From Euonymus europaeus (lineage: Eukaryota; Streptophyta; Magnoliopsida; Celastrales; Celastraceae): DNA of 64,000 nucleotides. Where the stretch lies: NCBI GenBank assembly GCA_963580455.1, contig OY756968.1, positions 6,547,544 to 6,611,543 of the forward strand, in the 5' to 3' direction. The position numbers and the translations under genes are program-made. Below, piece after piece: positions 10,844 to 25,764 of the stretch (positions are counted from its first letter, which is position 1; every line of letters starts with the position of its first letter). The notes beneath the pieces were generated by a model that saw only the letters and a program-made list of their open reading frames with translations, did not search any database and had not been told where the DNA came from.

Positions 10844-12484
10844 TCAAGATGGGAACGGCACCGGTGGAACATAATCCTCCACTGGTTGCTTATCTTTTTC
10901 AACTAGGGGTTTTGTAGATACACGGGGCTCCTCCACTGTCGATTCATTATTCCCCTCATCCTCTTGCTTCTGAAACTTAATCTTGTTGTCAACCTTCTTC
11001 CCACTTCTCAAAACAGTAACAGCCTTAGCATCTTCATGTTTTGTGGGATTAATTTCAGGCTGGCTTGGGAGCTTCCCCAACTGTCTCTCACTCAGAGCAT
11101 TCGCAAGTTGGCTCACTTGCATCTCGAGCTTAGAAATTGACTGTGTGTTACTAGCCACTGTCTGTTGCAATTGATTCATAGAATTACTCATCTCAGCTTG
11201 TGAATTCTGCATCTTCACTTGTGACTGAGCTAGTTGAGTGATCAGATCATCCATAGTAGACCTCTTCGATTCAGGAGGTGGTGCTTGAGGTTGGCCTTGC
11301 CAGGGTTTTGGACCTTGGCTGTAGTTATTAGAAGAGCCATAAGATAGATTCGGATGGTTCTTCCAACCCGGATTGTAGGTATGAGAGAAAGGATCATTCT
11401 GCTGCCGATGATAATTCTGAACAGCATTCACTTCAGCTTCAGAAAATGTGCCACTTCTAGGACACATATGGGTCGGATGGTCTGTGCTCCCACAAATACC
11501 ACATGGTTCTGCAGCTTTGCTCAATAGACTCATTACAGCATCCAGTTTCTGAGCCATTGAAGCAATTTCTGTGTTGGAAGTACCAGCTTCATATGCAGTT
11601 GCTCTAGAACCACCTGTATCTCTACTATCCCACTGCGAAGAGTTAGCAACTACATTCTCAATAATCATTGTGGCCTCAGCTGGTTCTTTAGCCATAATGT
11701 TCCCACCAGCAGCTGCATCTAGCCTATGCCGACAGTCATCTGACAAGTTCTGATAGAAATACAATATAGTTTGCCATGGTAAGAATTTATGATGTGGGCA
11801 CCCAATCAACAGAGTTTTATACCTCCCCCAAGCTTGATACAGTGGTTCCCCCTTATTCTGTTTGAAATGAAATATCTGATCTCGTAATCTCTGCGTCTTA
11901 GATTGAGTATAGAATTTTTGAATAAACTTGGCAGACAGCTGCTCCCAAGAAGTGATAGAATTAGCAGGCAAGGTCTTGAACCAGTTCTTCGCATCACCTT
12001 TCAAAGAGAAAGGAAAGAGTTTGAGGCGAATAAATTCTGCAGAAATCCCTTGAATCTGTTGTGTGCCACAAATCTCCAAGAAATTATCGATATGATCGCT
12101 AGCATCCTGATTTTCTTCTCCTGAAAAGGATGGAAGCAAGTTAATCATATAACCTTTAATCTCGTATGAAAAATTAGGTGCAATAGTTGGAAAAACAATG
12201 CACGATTGACGAGTAGTAAATTGAGGCATAGAAAAATCCTGTATAGTGCGTGGAGCATTGGGGTTGTTGCCATTGTCATCAACTCCTTCAAGATTTTCTG
12301 CCATTTTTACTCGTTCCGGTTTGTCTCCACAAGAGCTCTCACCAGATGAGCTAGATGTAGGAGAACTAGAGCGAATGGGAGAATGCTCCCCAAGAATTTG
12401 CTTGTCTCTCTTGTTGCGGCGTAGACGTCCCAAGTCTAAATCAATTGGAAGAATTTCCGTATCTTGCGAACGCCGTCCTTGCAA
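10844..12484 (-). CDS. Athila Gag polyprotein segment
   Basis: This is the capsid/nucleocapsid part of the Athila polyprotein. The open frame spans 546 codons. The first ATG is codon 61 (12302-12304, MAENLEGVDD); the 60 codons before it are open and arginine-rich, so the true start is uncertain. A retrotransposon Gag domain covers about residues 130-260 (GDAKNWFKTLP, then QIFHFKQNKGE). A CCHC zinc knuckle sits at C328, C331, H336, C341 (CGICGSTDHPTHMC). A glutamine/asparagine-rich C-terminal tail follows. The frame ends at a TGA (10844-10846), but the same frame continues directly into the protease, so this stop interrupts what is normally one Gag-Pol frame. Gag would assemble into cytoplasmic particles that package the element's RNA. 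Confidence 0.85.
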   Translation of the reverse strand: MQGRRSQDTEILPIDLDLGRLRRNKRDKQILGEHSPIRSSSPTSSSSGESSCGDKPERVKMAENLEGVDDNGNNPNAPRTIQDFSMPQFTTRQSCIVFPTIAPNFSYEIKGYMINLLPSFSGEENQDASDHIDNFLEICGTQQIQGISAEFIRLKLFPFSLKGDAKNWFKTLPANSITSWEQLSAKFIQKFYTQSKTQRLRDQIFHFKQNKGEPLYQAWGRYKTLLIGCPHHKFLPWQTILYFYQNLSDDCRHRLDAAAGGNIMAKEPAEATMIIENVVANSSQWDSRDTGGSRATAYEAGTSNTEIASMAQKLDAVMSLLSKAAEPCGICGSTDHPTHMCPRSGTFSEAEVNAVQNYHRQQNDPFSHTYNPGWKNHPNLSYGSSNNYSQGPKPWQGQPQAPPPESKRSTMDDLITQLAQSQVKMQNSQAEMSNSMNQLQQTVASNTQSISKLEMQVSQLANALSERQLGKLPSQPEINPTKHEDAKAVTVLRSGKKVDNKIKFQKQEDEGNNESTVEEPRVSTKPLVEKDKQPVEDYVPPVPFPS

Positions 12485-12595
12485 GAACTACAAAGAGTAA
12501 GAGAATAATGCGAGACAAACAATTATCGAGTATGACCACGCTATGTAAGCAAGTATCTATGCAAACAAAACAATGGATCAAGTATAAGCTACCGT

Positions 12596-12612
12596 CCCCG
12601 GCAACGGCGCCA
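12596..12612 (-). other. Athila primer-binding site (tRNA-Asp)
   Basis: On the minus strand the sequence is TGGCGCCGTTGCCGGGG, which is complementary over 17 bases to the 3' end of plant tRNA-Asp including CCA. It lies six bases inside the 5' LTR. This primer choice is typical of Athila elements. Confidence 0.9.
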
Positions 12613-12618
12613 TAAACT

Positions 12619-13974
12619 TGTTGATTCTAAAATAACCTACTAGCAAGTGCACTAGTCAGAAGAATAGTACAAGTGGTCAGTAGAGATCGTATCCACGGAG
12701 ACGGAGATATGACTTAATCCAATTGTTTATTTACATATAATTATGAACAATACAAGAAATTAAAGTTCCACTCAAGTTGATTTGGTTTGCAATTTAAAAG
12801 GAATACAAGCAAGAAAAGTAAAGTGTTTTTAGAATTTTTATATTGGAGAATGCAAATGCTAATGCAATTTATCACTAGGCAAGTTATACTAATGCAATGA
12901 ATTCAAGTAGAAGAATGAAGCACCAAGACTTCGGAATCCACCAAGGGTTAATGATGTACAAACACAACCAATTCACCCATACATTTATCAATCCGGGTAT
13001 AACGAATCCGTACCTAAGTCGGTTTTAGCGCACTCAAGCCAATTTCCCTCATATCAATCACTAGCCATCTTATTGGTCTAGGTTGGAAGTTCCTATCAAC
13101 ATTCTAGCCATCTTATTGGTCTAGACATGCATAAGAATTCATGAATGCTCAATGGAAATAGGATTCATACAAACTTGTTTCAAACCTAATGGAAACAACA
13201 ATTGCAATCTAAGGTCCCAAGAAGCATGATTAAATAGATATTTCACCATCTACAAAATCCATCCAACAAATCCATTCAAAACCCTAAGTGGTGATCAAGC
13301 ACAAAGAGTAAGAAGAATCCACAATAATAATAGAAACCAAAGATTTATACCCAAAAAGATTCACATATAAACAAATCAATTCATACAACCATCAGTCAAC
13401 CAAAGGCTTCATCCTAGCCTTGGTGATAAAGAGTTTAGCTACACATAGAGAGAAAGAGAGATAAGCAAAGAGAGAGAAACATATTGGTAGAACCCAAAAT
13501 TGGAAGAAATGCAAGCCAAGATGAAGAATCCCTCCTTCAAGCCTTGAATCCTCCTTCTTTCCTTCGTTTTTCGCTCCTCGAACCGCCGTTCGATAAGTTA
13601 GAAGTCGTCCGTTTTTAGGGCTTTCGCGAGATAAAAATGCCCAAACTTGAGTGCAAGGGTGCCTAGGCGTGTAGGAAATGCGCCTAGGCGCCCAACGCCT
13701 AGGCGCACGCCTAGAAATGGCAGTTTCCTGAATTTTGCATTCTCCCCTGTTCCGTGCGCGGCCCGTTACCGCCTAGGCGTGTATAAATCACGCCCAGAAT
13801 ACTTTGGAAGCTTATTCTTGCCCTCATCTTGCCCATATTTACCATCTTTTTGTTCCGCACCATCAATTGCCTATCAAAATCCAAGATAATAGATAAATGT
13901 ACCGAAATGATAATATCAATGAGATAATATAGGGCTATTATCACCAAAAACAATAGTTATATTCATACCTATCA
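12619..13974 (-). repeat. Athila 5' LTR
   Basis: This 1356-bp LTR matches 2250-3640. It carries a single copy of the 36-bp segment that is doubled in the 3' LTR, and one extra T near 13766. The primer site starts six bases from its inner edge, as expected for a 5' LTR in minus orientation. Confidence 0.9.
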
Positions 13975-14090
13975 AAGACCCCACCAAAAATTCCAGAATA
14001 CTGCAATGTCGTATTAAAATACCTATTATTATAAGACAATATTGCAATTTTTTCTAAGCAGTAAGACCCCACCAAGAATTCCATCAAGAC
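13975..14090. repeat. ~91-bp tandem repeat, right part
   Basis: Continuation of the array interrupted by the Athila element. It begins with the target duplication AAGAC (13975-13979), completes the split unit, and is followed by another unit ending near 14080. It matches 2108-2249. Confidence 0.8.
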
Positions 14091-14313
14091 AAATTAGACA
14101 AAAAAATTCATATGCGCATAAGCAGAAAAGCCAAAACGTGCCATAAGGACAAATTTGATCATCACAAAGTGTATGCACATAAGCCAAAAAGCTAGTGTAT
14201 TTCCAGAAAAACATAGAAGCCATTGTATTTTCGAATTGGTAAACCAGAAAAGCCAAGATCAAGCACGATTGTACATGCATACAAGAGAAAGCAAAAATCA
14301 AGGCTAGACATAC

Positions 14314-14322
14314 CGTTTCCAT
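14314..14322 (-). other. Possible first coding exon of the MULE
   Basis: An ATG at 14320-14322 opens a three-codon exon (M-E-T) ending at a GT donor (14312-14313). Joined across the intron to the acceptor at 2097-2099 it would stay in frame with the acidic MULE N-terminus. The intron would contain the ~91-bp repeats and the Athila insertion. The tiny size makes this an inference from splice signals and frame only. Confidence 0.4.
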
Positions 14323-14860
14323 GCCACCGTTACTGTTGATGTCAAACTCCGTTGTAAACCCTAGGTTTCATAGCCAGAACAAAATCTACTGGTGAGAAGG
14401 AATCAACAGTTAGGTGAAGGTAAGGTGAGAGAAACGGCCGATGGGGGTAAGGAGAGAGAGGATCAAACAGTTGGGAAGGGGGAAAGATTGGGCAATATGT
14501 TATGGTGGAGAGAGAATCGAGTGGTGGGGTAGTGGAGTAGCTAGTGGTACTTTAGATCTCAAGATGGTATTTTAACGCCAAAGCTGAAAAGATTTGGCTT
14601 GGAGTGCTAGTTTCAAAAATAGTATGAAACGAATGATAAAGTCAGAAATAGTTTGTTCCATAATGTTAGTTTTAGAGAGAGAAAAAACTCGTCCTTCTCA
14701 TCGGCCAAACAGTTTCATCTTTCTCCTCGTCGGCCAATGGAGCACGCACAAGAATTGATTGGACAATGTTGGGCCTGACGGCTTCCCTGTCTTTGGTCTG
14801 CCATGGATGATGGAGATAGTAGCGGAGGCTTTATAAAGAGAGAAAGAAACATTTTTGCCC
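14323..14860. other. MULE 5' flank / intergenic
   Basis: Purine-rich DNA upstream of the proposed MULE start, with many GAGAGA tracts. It may be the MULE 5' untranslated and terminal region, but I could not define a terminal inverted repeat. No gene is seen. Confidence 0.4.
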
Positions 14861-15217
14861 CACGTTTGGTTGGGAAGATTAGCTGGTGAGGCAAGGCTTA
14901 AAACTCATTTCCTTGTTTGGTTTATGTAAAACATGGGTCATGGACATGAGCTTATGAGCCCTATTCTCTCCATAGGGAGAACAATAAAAATTTTTAAATG
15001 AAAAATTTAGCGTTTATATAAAATTGTTAATTTATTATAAAAGAGTAATATAATCTTTTATTTATATTGCAATCCATTCAAATCAAACACTCATGCTCAT
15101 TCTCACATTCACTAACATACAAAATTATATTTTTATACTCATTTACCCCTCTCAGTAAGCTCATGCTCAACTCATTTCAAACTCATTCCATATTAAAGTC
15201 ACTCCCAACCAAACGTG
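14861..15217. mobile_element. Probable MITE with 15-bp inverted ends
   Basis: CACGTTTGGTTGGGA at 14861-14875 is exactly complementary to TCCCAACCAAACGTG at 15203-15217. The 357-bp interior is AT-rich and non-coding. I see no clear target duplication, so the superfamily is left open. Confidence 0.55.
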
Positions 15218-15611
15218 AGATTAGAATTTTTTAAATTTTCAATTGAAGATTTTAAATTATTTAATAATTGGTGTTTGACCATTAATGAATATACACATCA
15301 TTTTTTCATTATTTTTTTTGTCACATTAGCTATTTTTAACCGAAATTTGGTATTAGGGAAAATGAAAATTCATTACACAAAGTTCAAAGGCTTGTTTAGC
15401 CTGAAAAAAAGTTGAAAAGGACAAAGTTTTTTTTTTTTTTTTAGAAGTTCAAAGGCTATTTTGAATCTTATTCCATTAGAATTTTTTGAGTAAATATGTG
15501 TACAAAAAGTAAATAAATTTTAAGATAATTTTATATAAAGATAATTTAATAAATTTATTTATTTCCTTAACAAATATGTGCAGCGAATCGAAACTGGTGT
15601 TCGAATTAAAA

Positions 15612-15780
15612 ACCACTTCCTAAAAAAAAGGTCCAACCATAAAGTTCTCATATTATATAAGCAAAAATCAGTTACTCCCCTTAAAAAAAAGCCCCAACCA
15701 TAAAGTTCTCATAAAATATGACCAAATTTAAGTTACTCCCCTAAAAAGAAAGGCCCAATCATAAAATATGCCCAAACATT
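15612..15780. repeat. ~70-bp tandem repeat, about 2.5 units
   Basis: Each unit contains a purine run, CCAACCATAAAGTTCTCAT and a later AGTTACTCCCCT. The third unit is partial. Confidence 0.7.
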
Positions 15781-16056
15781 GAATTAAATAGTCCAAAAAA
15801 TATGTCAAAATTATAGGTAGGTCTACTTTATGAGTCTTATTAGGGGTAAAGTTACTCACTTAAACTTATTTGCAACTAAGTTTAGTTATTAGATTTTTTT
15901 TAATTAATTTGAGATTTATTTTCTAGATTCATGGCAAGGTTGGAGGCATTTAAGAAAAGTACATATTAAATCAAGAAAATTTAATTTTAAAAATATATTT
16001 ATTTTTCTCTTTTAATTAATTATATTACTGTCTTAATTAATATGCTGAGCATATAC

Positions 16057-16305
16057 AAGCCCGTTAGGGTTTAACGAATTCATTATCCTTAAGGTTTAAC
16101 ACTTATTGTTTAAGTTACAATATGAAAATCTAATACACGAGCCCAATAGGGTTTAGCGAATATGTTCCCCTTAAGGTTTAACACTTGTTGTTTAAGTTAC
16201 AGTATGAAAATACGATACAATAGCCTGTTAAGGTTTAGCAAATTTGTTTCTCTTAGGGTTTAACACTAATTATTTAGGTTACCGTAATGAAAAAAATTAC
16301 ATAGC
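16057..16305. repeat. ~82-bp tandem repeat, three units
   Basis: Three diverged units start near 16060, 16141 and 16223. Each has a TTAGGGTTTA-like block, then CTTAAGGTTTAACACT.., then GTTTAAGTTAC and TATGAAAAT. The telomere-like block is a short coincidence within a longer unit. Confidence 0.75.
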
Positions 16306-17432
16306 ATATATTAATTAAATTATTTTAAAAAAAATAATGTAATTAAAACGGTACGTTAAAAACTATCGATGATGGGTCTTGTTAGATAGAGTTTTACGTG
16401 CTGAGTTCGAATATGCAATTTTTATAAAAATTTACCACGTATTTTAAGAGAAAAAATATTTTAAAATTTTATTTATAAAAAAAGTGTAGTGAATTAAACT
16501 CTCTTCCAAATAAGTTTTATGGATAGACTAAAACATTAATAAATCTACAAAAATAGATCCACCTACAATTCTCTCAAAAAAGATAGAGGTTCATTCCTCT
16601 CTCTCTTTTTAAGTCTCTGTCATGCTTATTTTTATCGATAATACTAGAGAAACATAGACTAAGTGTCCATAAGTGTCCCAAATCTATGTGGCATGAACAA
16701 TAAGCTGCACAAGGACTAAGTGTCCATAAGCTGCATAGGGAGGAAGCTCCTCTTCTAATTCAGGCAAGCCTTCCCCAAGATTGTTCTTCTTCATAAAAAG
16801 TAGGGTTGTATGATGAAAGTGCCACATAGATTTGGTGAGTCATCAATTTTAAATTTTAAATTTTAAATTTCAAAAATGTTGCACCACTATTTATGAAATT
16901 AACTGCACATCTTTTTATGAATGAGTTAAACAACTCATTTATGTTAGAAACCATTTCATTCACATCTTCTTTCCGGTGATTTCTCCTCCCTTTCTCCATC
17001 TTCTCCGGCGATTTATCGGTTTATCCTTCTTCTCCGACAAACTCTCCTACATTTTTAGAAAATTTTGACCATTTTAAAAATATTGAGATATCTTACTACC
17101 AATAATCAACTTCATTTAAAGGATATTAGTATATTTTGTTATGGGATTACTCATAAATCGTAAATTATTTATGAATATATGGTTTTATGTTCGGTAGTGT
17201 TATTTTTTTATGCTAATTTGTGAATTGCAATGTGCCTATTACATTTTGCTTTTATATTTGGTTGATCATGACATTGGATTTTCATTGGCTATCATATTAA
17301 TTATGAAGGGATTACATTGTGATTAAAAATAGGGATTTCAATTGCTTTCAATGACATTAAGCTATGGGTTGATTACCAAACCGATGACATTGTATTTTTA
17401 TTATGAATGATCAATGTAATTATTGCACTTTG

Positions 17433-17730
17433 AAAATTAGTTTATTGCAGTGCTAGTATTTGGATTTTTTAATGCTATTGTTTGGATTATTTTGTATTGC
17501 AATGATGTCATTTGCATTATGGATTGACATGGTTACATTGACATGGGTATTAATATTTATTACATTGAAATTTGGATTAAAATTAGTTAATTATAGTGCT
17601 AATATTTGGATTCTTTAATGCTGATATTTGGGCTATTTTATATTGCAATGATGTCATTTACATTCTGGATTAACATGATTACATAGACATGGGTATTACT
17701 ATTAATTACATTGAGATTTGGATTTATTCT
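17433..17730. repeat. ~146-bp tandem duplication
   Basis: Two adjacent diverged copies start at about 17433 and 17579. Both carry TATTGCAATGATGTCATTT and end with a TTGRRATTTGGATT block. Confidence 0.7.
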
Positions 17731-20169
17731 GGGGTTTATGATGCAAACAATGGATATTGTATTTTTTATTTAATAGTAGATACTTGTATGTTATGTGCAA
17801 TAACAATGGCTATGTGTGTTCAATTTTAAATTACATTGCCCGATGTGATTATTACACTATATAGGATTTGTTGCAATGTAATTAACCATATACACGGAAT
17901 ACAGAGTGGATTGTGACATCATATGCATATACATTATGAACTACAGATTCAACCATAGAAAAATCTCCAACAAACTCAAACAAGATGAGCTATTCATGTA
18001 TCAAGCATATTTGTTCCATCAATTCATAAACGACAAAAATTCCGTGTGGAGTGTTCGACGTTGTTATGCTAGTCATTTATCTAGTTTTTTGTAATTCAAA
18101 CCCACCATATATGGAGGATAAAATTCACAGAAATATTTTGTGGACAATGTTGTTGTTCATTTGTAGATGTGATATTTATATGAGCATGTATGATACTTAT
18201 TGCAATAATTCAATATGTTCATATTAATCTTACCATTTCACTTACGAACAAAATAAAAACACACATTAAATTAAGATGTGGATGCTCAATGAAATTAAAT
18301 TCATTTACAATGTGATTTACCAACGTAAACAATGTCATAACAAATTCACAGTGTGATTAGCCTATTGTTCAGGGTATTTGACTCACCACCTAATATAATT
18401 GAGTACTGTCTCATAAAAAATAATAATGTTCGGATGTTAAAGCCATGCAACTTTGAAAATACTATCAGTTATAATAATTACTATGAAACTATCAAAAGTA
18501 ATGCAACAATTTACATTGTTATTGCATGTGCAAATCTTTATTACATTGTCAACACATTTCCATATAACAAAGCTAGCTATAATTACAAAAATACACACAA
18601 TTCTTTATTACATTATAATATGACACATGGACAATGTAATACGACAGTAGTGTGACAATGTTCTCTGAGAGACATGTTCTTGGCTCTAAGCTTGTTGTTC
18701 TCTTGTTTGAGTAGCGAGTTATCATGCCTCTCCAGTTGAACAGGCAAAGCAAAAGGGAGAAAAAGAATGGGCAATCCTCATATTCTGGTTGTACCTTACA
18801 CAACTCAATGCCATGTAATTCCAATAATGAAAATAGATATATCGTGCTTCTTGGATTTAAAATCACGTTTGTAAACAGAGTATAACCATAAGCAACTCAA
18901 AGAATAACATGCTAAGGTTATGTAGGGGATCAGATTGATCTAGTCTCAGTCTCAGATGCAATGGAACCTGAAGAGAGTAGAAATCAGCCAAGAAAGGCAT
19001 TTCGAGCAATATTGGAGGTTATGCCACGAAATATACAGGAAACTCATCCAACGAATTAATGGATTCGACTGCCATGAACGCCAAAAACTTTTCGTGGGCT
19101 TGCCTGGGTAATACATGTGCACAGAAGCATATTTTTCAGCTTATGACTGACTCTTTAGCATGGCTTGATCAACAGCCACCGAAAATCAGTTGTATACATT
19201 GCATTTGGAAGAGTTTGGCAGAGAGAGAGAGAATTTTATCCATGGTTAAAGTAGCTTTACATACCATGAAAAATGTGACAAAGAAAGAGAAGAGAAAAAT
19301 AAAGAACGAGTACAACTATTGGACAGAAATTAGGCTTTGGCCGCCCAAATTCTTCTTTTTTTAATGAAAAAAACCAGGTGGCATGATGACTTGTCATGCC
19401 AATTAGATTATGAAAATTATGGCTGCTACAGTTTTGGGACGTTTCGTATTTTTGTAGGATTTACCCATTTACTTTTGTATCTTTTTTTTTAAACTCTCCA
19501 TTTAGTTTTCCTCCGCAACATACAACACAAAAAGTTCATAAAGGCGCCTCTAAAGAAAATTAGGAGAGACTATATGCCGTAATGAAAGGCATTGTTGTAA
19601 ATCTCAAGTTTAATCACATTAACAAAATTGTTAATTTTGAATTATTCAATTCTCATAAGTAAATAAGCTTCGCAAACTTTATTCTTTTCAGACCGTCTCA
19701 TTTAATAATATCTAATCCTAAGAAAAAACATTCTTCATAGAGAAGAAGAGGGGGCTTGCTTTAAAGATATTGAATACTCATATATTCTCTTAAGAGTTAG
19801 GTTTAAGAGAAAGATTGTTAATAGAGTGAGGGAAGGCTTCACATCTTTTCAAGGTGAGATTCCCAACGTTCGTTCTTTTTTGGTGCTGAAAGGGAACACA
19901 TTTGCGCCCTCTTTTATAGTTTTAGGTTTGAAATGGTCAAGCCGAAGATCAACCTTTTTAAGCATCCAAAAATTGAAAGAAAAAAAAAATACACACACAT
20001 AATGTGACAAGGCCCAAACGTTAACCTGGGTTGAGTTCTGAACTGGTCATGTACTCAGTCAAGTATTTATCTGATTGGTCTTTTTGATAATTGCCTTCAA
20101 ATGTGCAAAGAATCTCCATAGTTCGCCATTCCTGCCAAGTCAGATACACACATTATTGGGCACAATAAA

Positions 20170-20175
20170 TTTATT
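20170..20175 (-). terminator. Candidate poly(A) signal of the squalene epoxidase gene
   Basis: An AATAAA hexamer on the minus strand lies about 265 bases beyond the stop codon, a plausible 3' UTR length. Plant poly(A) signals are loose, so other sites may be used. Confidence 0.35.
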
Positions 20176-20436
20176 GCTTTTTATCCTTCCAAAATGAGAT
20201 GAACGATCACCAGCCACCAGAGGGAATAAGTCATGTATGGTTGATCTGATAATGAAAGAATATGGACATCCTAGTCTCCTAGAAACATTAAGATTGGACA
20301 AGGCACACCCTTTTTGATGAACCATTCAGCCTTACCCTTTACTTTTTAAAGGAGGGAATGTAGATTAGTACAGGGTAACTTAGATTAACAATTCCCTTCG
20401 ATTCTTTTCTTCATTTTGTTGTCGTTATGATGGATC

Positions 20437-23675
<3,239 letters not shown>

Positions 23676-23914
23676 TTTGAAATGCAAATCTAGAGAGAAG
23701 CCACGGACACAAGAACAGTCTCTTTCTCCCTCTGTCCGTCTCTGTCCCTGACCCGAAAGCAGAGTCTCTCTCTCTCTCGCTCTGGCAGAATTTGTTTGGT
23801 TATGATTTGGTGGTGGTGCCTTCGCTGGCTATTCCTTCTTTTTTGTTTTTTATTTTTGAAATCGCCGGGTCACGCAGCAGAGGGCACGAGGACTTGAACA
23901 AGAGGCACGCATTC

Positions 23915-23921
23915 ATTTATA
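23915..23921 (-). promoter_or_regulatory. Candidate TATA box of the squalene epoxidase gene
   Basis: The minus strand reads TATAAAT about 240 bases upstream of the ATG. A GA/CT-rich stretch (about 23700-23785), typical of plant 5' leaders, lies between the two. The position fits a start of transcription near 23885; this is an inference. Confidence 0.5.
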
Positions 23922-24049
23922 GGCCTCACGATGTCTCGCAGGCTAACAGGATACGTCTTAATGCTAACGTGCACCATATGTTCCCTTGGCAACGTGGTTT
24001 ATTTTGAACTGTGATTTTCCTTTTCTTTAAGTTTTCATTTGTTTAAATA

Positions 24050-24205
24050 AATTCACAGCCACTATTTTATTTTATTTTTTGAAAAATGTGATGCAGCACA
24101 ATTTTAAAGTTTAAACACCTGATATAGTTCACAGCCACTATTTTATTTTATTTTATTTTTAGAAAAATGTGATGTAGCACAATTTTAAAGTTTAAACAGT
24201 TGATA
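24050..24205. repeat. ~75-bp tandem duplication
   Basis: Two copies each begin with CACAGCCACTATTTTATTTT and continue through AAAAATGTGATG and AGCACAATTTTAAAGTTTAA. Confidence 0.8.
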
Positions 24206-25729
24206 TAGTCTTTCCATTGTAACATCGTATTTCATTGTAATATTGCATTATAATATTATATTTCATAAAACACTTACAAATTTCATTGGAAGTGTTCAAT
24301 GAAATATTATGTTATAATAGAATGAGACAATCAGTCTGTTTGGATAAGAATATGTCTCATAGAGTATAAGCTATCGTAAAACGTAAAAGCTGAGAGTATC
24401 TAAAATTATAGGCGACATAGTATATGCTAGTGTATACTCTCAAACAAACAGTGACATTAATGAATTGTTTAGTTCTGAATTATTCATCGCCACTATTTTT
24501 TTTATAAGATTCACAGGCACTAATATACTAAAAAAAATTGTCAAACAAATTCATAAAAAATCTGAATGTGAATTCATTTTTAGAGGGGATGGATATCTGG
24601 TGAAAGAGTGTGGCTAGCATTCTATTAAAGTATAAACGAGAATGCAAAGATCCGTTTGATTCTTCTTTTTTTTCAGTGTTTTTTTATTTCTCAAAAAATA
24701 TCTCTTTTGTTTTTGTTTTTAAGCGAGTTTATTATTATTATAAATGTACGGTAAAACGTGTTTTCAGAATCATTTTTTAAAATAAAAACAGAAAATTCTT
24801 AGAAAATAAAAATATCTAAGAGCCTGTGTTATAAGGATTTCGGGTGGGAATTGGAAAATTATATTAGATCAATTCGTGCAATTCGGATTAAATCAAATCT
24901 GAACGTAATTTTAATGTTCGAAATTCAGATCTAAACATCAAAAAATTTTTTGTCCTATTTAAAAATGGATTCGGTTTTAAACACACAAAAATTCTTGTTT
25001 AGTTGTTTGAGCCTTAACTCGAATTGGATCATTATTCAATTTATTTGGTTGAATTTAAATTAATTTATTATGTTCAATTAAATACGTTTAAAAATACTAA
25101 ACAGATCTAACAAACAGTTATTAATTTATTATTGACTATTATTATTCTCAAATTTTGAATTCCCGATGTCGAACCCGTTCAAATTTGATTGCTGTGCGCG
25201 TCGTTTTTTTTTTTGGCCCCTTCTGATCTCAATCTCAATGCATACAACCTGGTTCTTTGGAATTAACGTACAGGTCATCATGCTGGACCAGAAACATTTG
25301 AATTGGCGAACTTTTTCAAATTTGTTTAGTTGCAATTTTTATTTTATTTTTGGACGGCGACCAATTCTTGCATTCATTTGCATTTTGCAATCATTATAAT
25401 CACACAACATCAAATTAAATAAATAAATTCTGATACAATCATATATTTAAGCTTTCAACTCTCTATCGTAATATAAACAGATTTAAGTCAATTTAACTTA
25501 GGTTTAGAATTTATCAATATCAATTCAAATAAAAAGTTATATCATTTAGGTATATATGTACGAGTTGAGACAAAATTGTCATCCCCTGGCTTGTAGCCTC
25601 TCGCTTGTGACAGAAAAATCCAAACAAACTTATATATGTTTTTTATTTGAAAATAAGTAAACACAATAAGAATATATATTTACAAATCAACTCACCAACT
25701 GTATATATATCATCGTACGGTTCAACTCA

Positions 25730-25731
<2 letters not shown>

Positions 25732-25761
<30 letters not shown>
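25732..25761. repeat. (TA)n microsatellite
   Basis: An uninterrupted run of alternating T and A of about 28 bases. Confidence 0.95.

Positions 25762-25764
<3 letters not shown>

Larger units (their letters stand above)
2250..13974 (-). mobile_element. Athila-type Ty3/gypsy LTR retrotransposon
   Basis: Complete 11.7-kb element in minus orientation, bounded by TG...CA LTRs and a 5-bp target duplication AAGAC (2245-2249 and 13975-13979). Reading right to left: 5' LTR (12619-13974), tRNA-Asp primer site (12596-12612), gag, protease, RT-RNaseH-integrase, a long spacer, an extra ORF in the env position (4702-5832), a non-coding 3' tail, and the 3' LTR (2250-3640). The D-L-G protease motif, the FMDD RT motif followed by FSVFG, the tRNA-Asp primer and an additional ORF behind pol are known features of the Athila lineage. 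By eye the LTRs differ at roughly twenty substitutions in ~1355 aligned bases, which suggests a fairly recent insertion. The gag-pol frame carries two in-frame stops. Confidence 0.9.
15218..20168. other. AT-rich intergenic region
   Basis: No gene can be supported. It contains three groups of short tandem duplications, listed separately. The small ORFs here have no recognisable motifs and no conserved context. Confidence 0.6.

Noticed and set aside
20140..20325. 61-aa minus-strand ORF downstream of squalene epoxidase
   Set aside because: It overlaps the likely 3' UTR/terminator area and has no recognisable motif.
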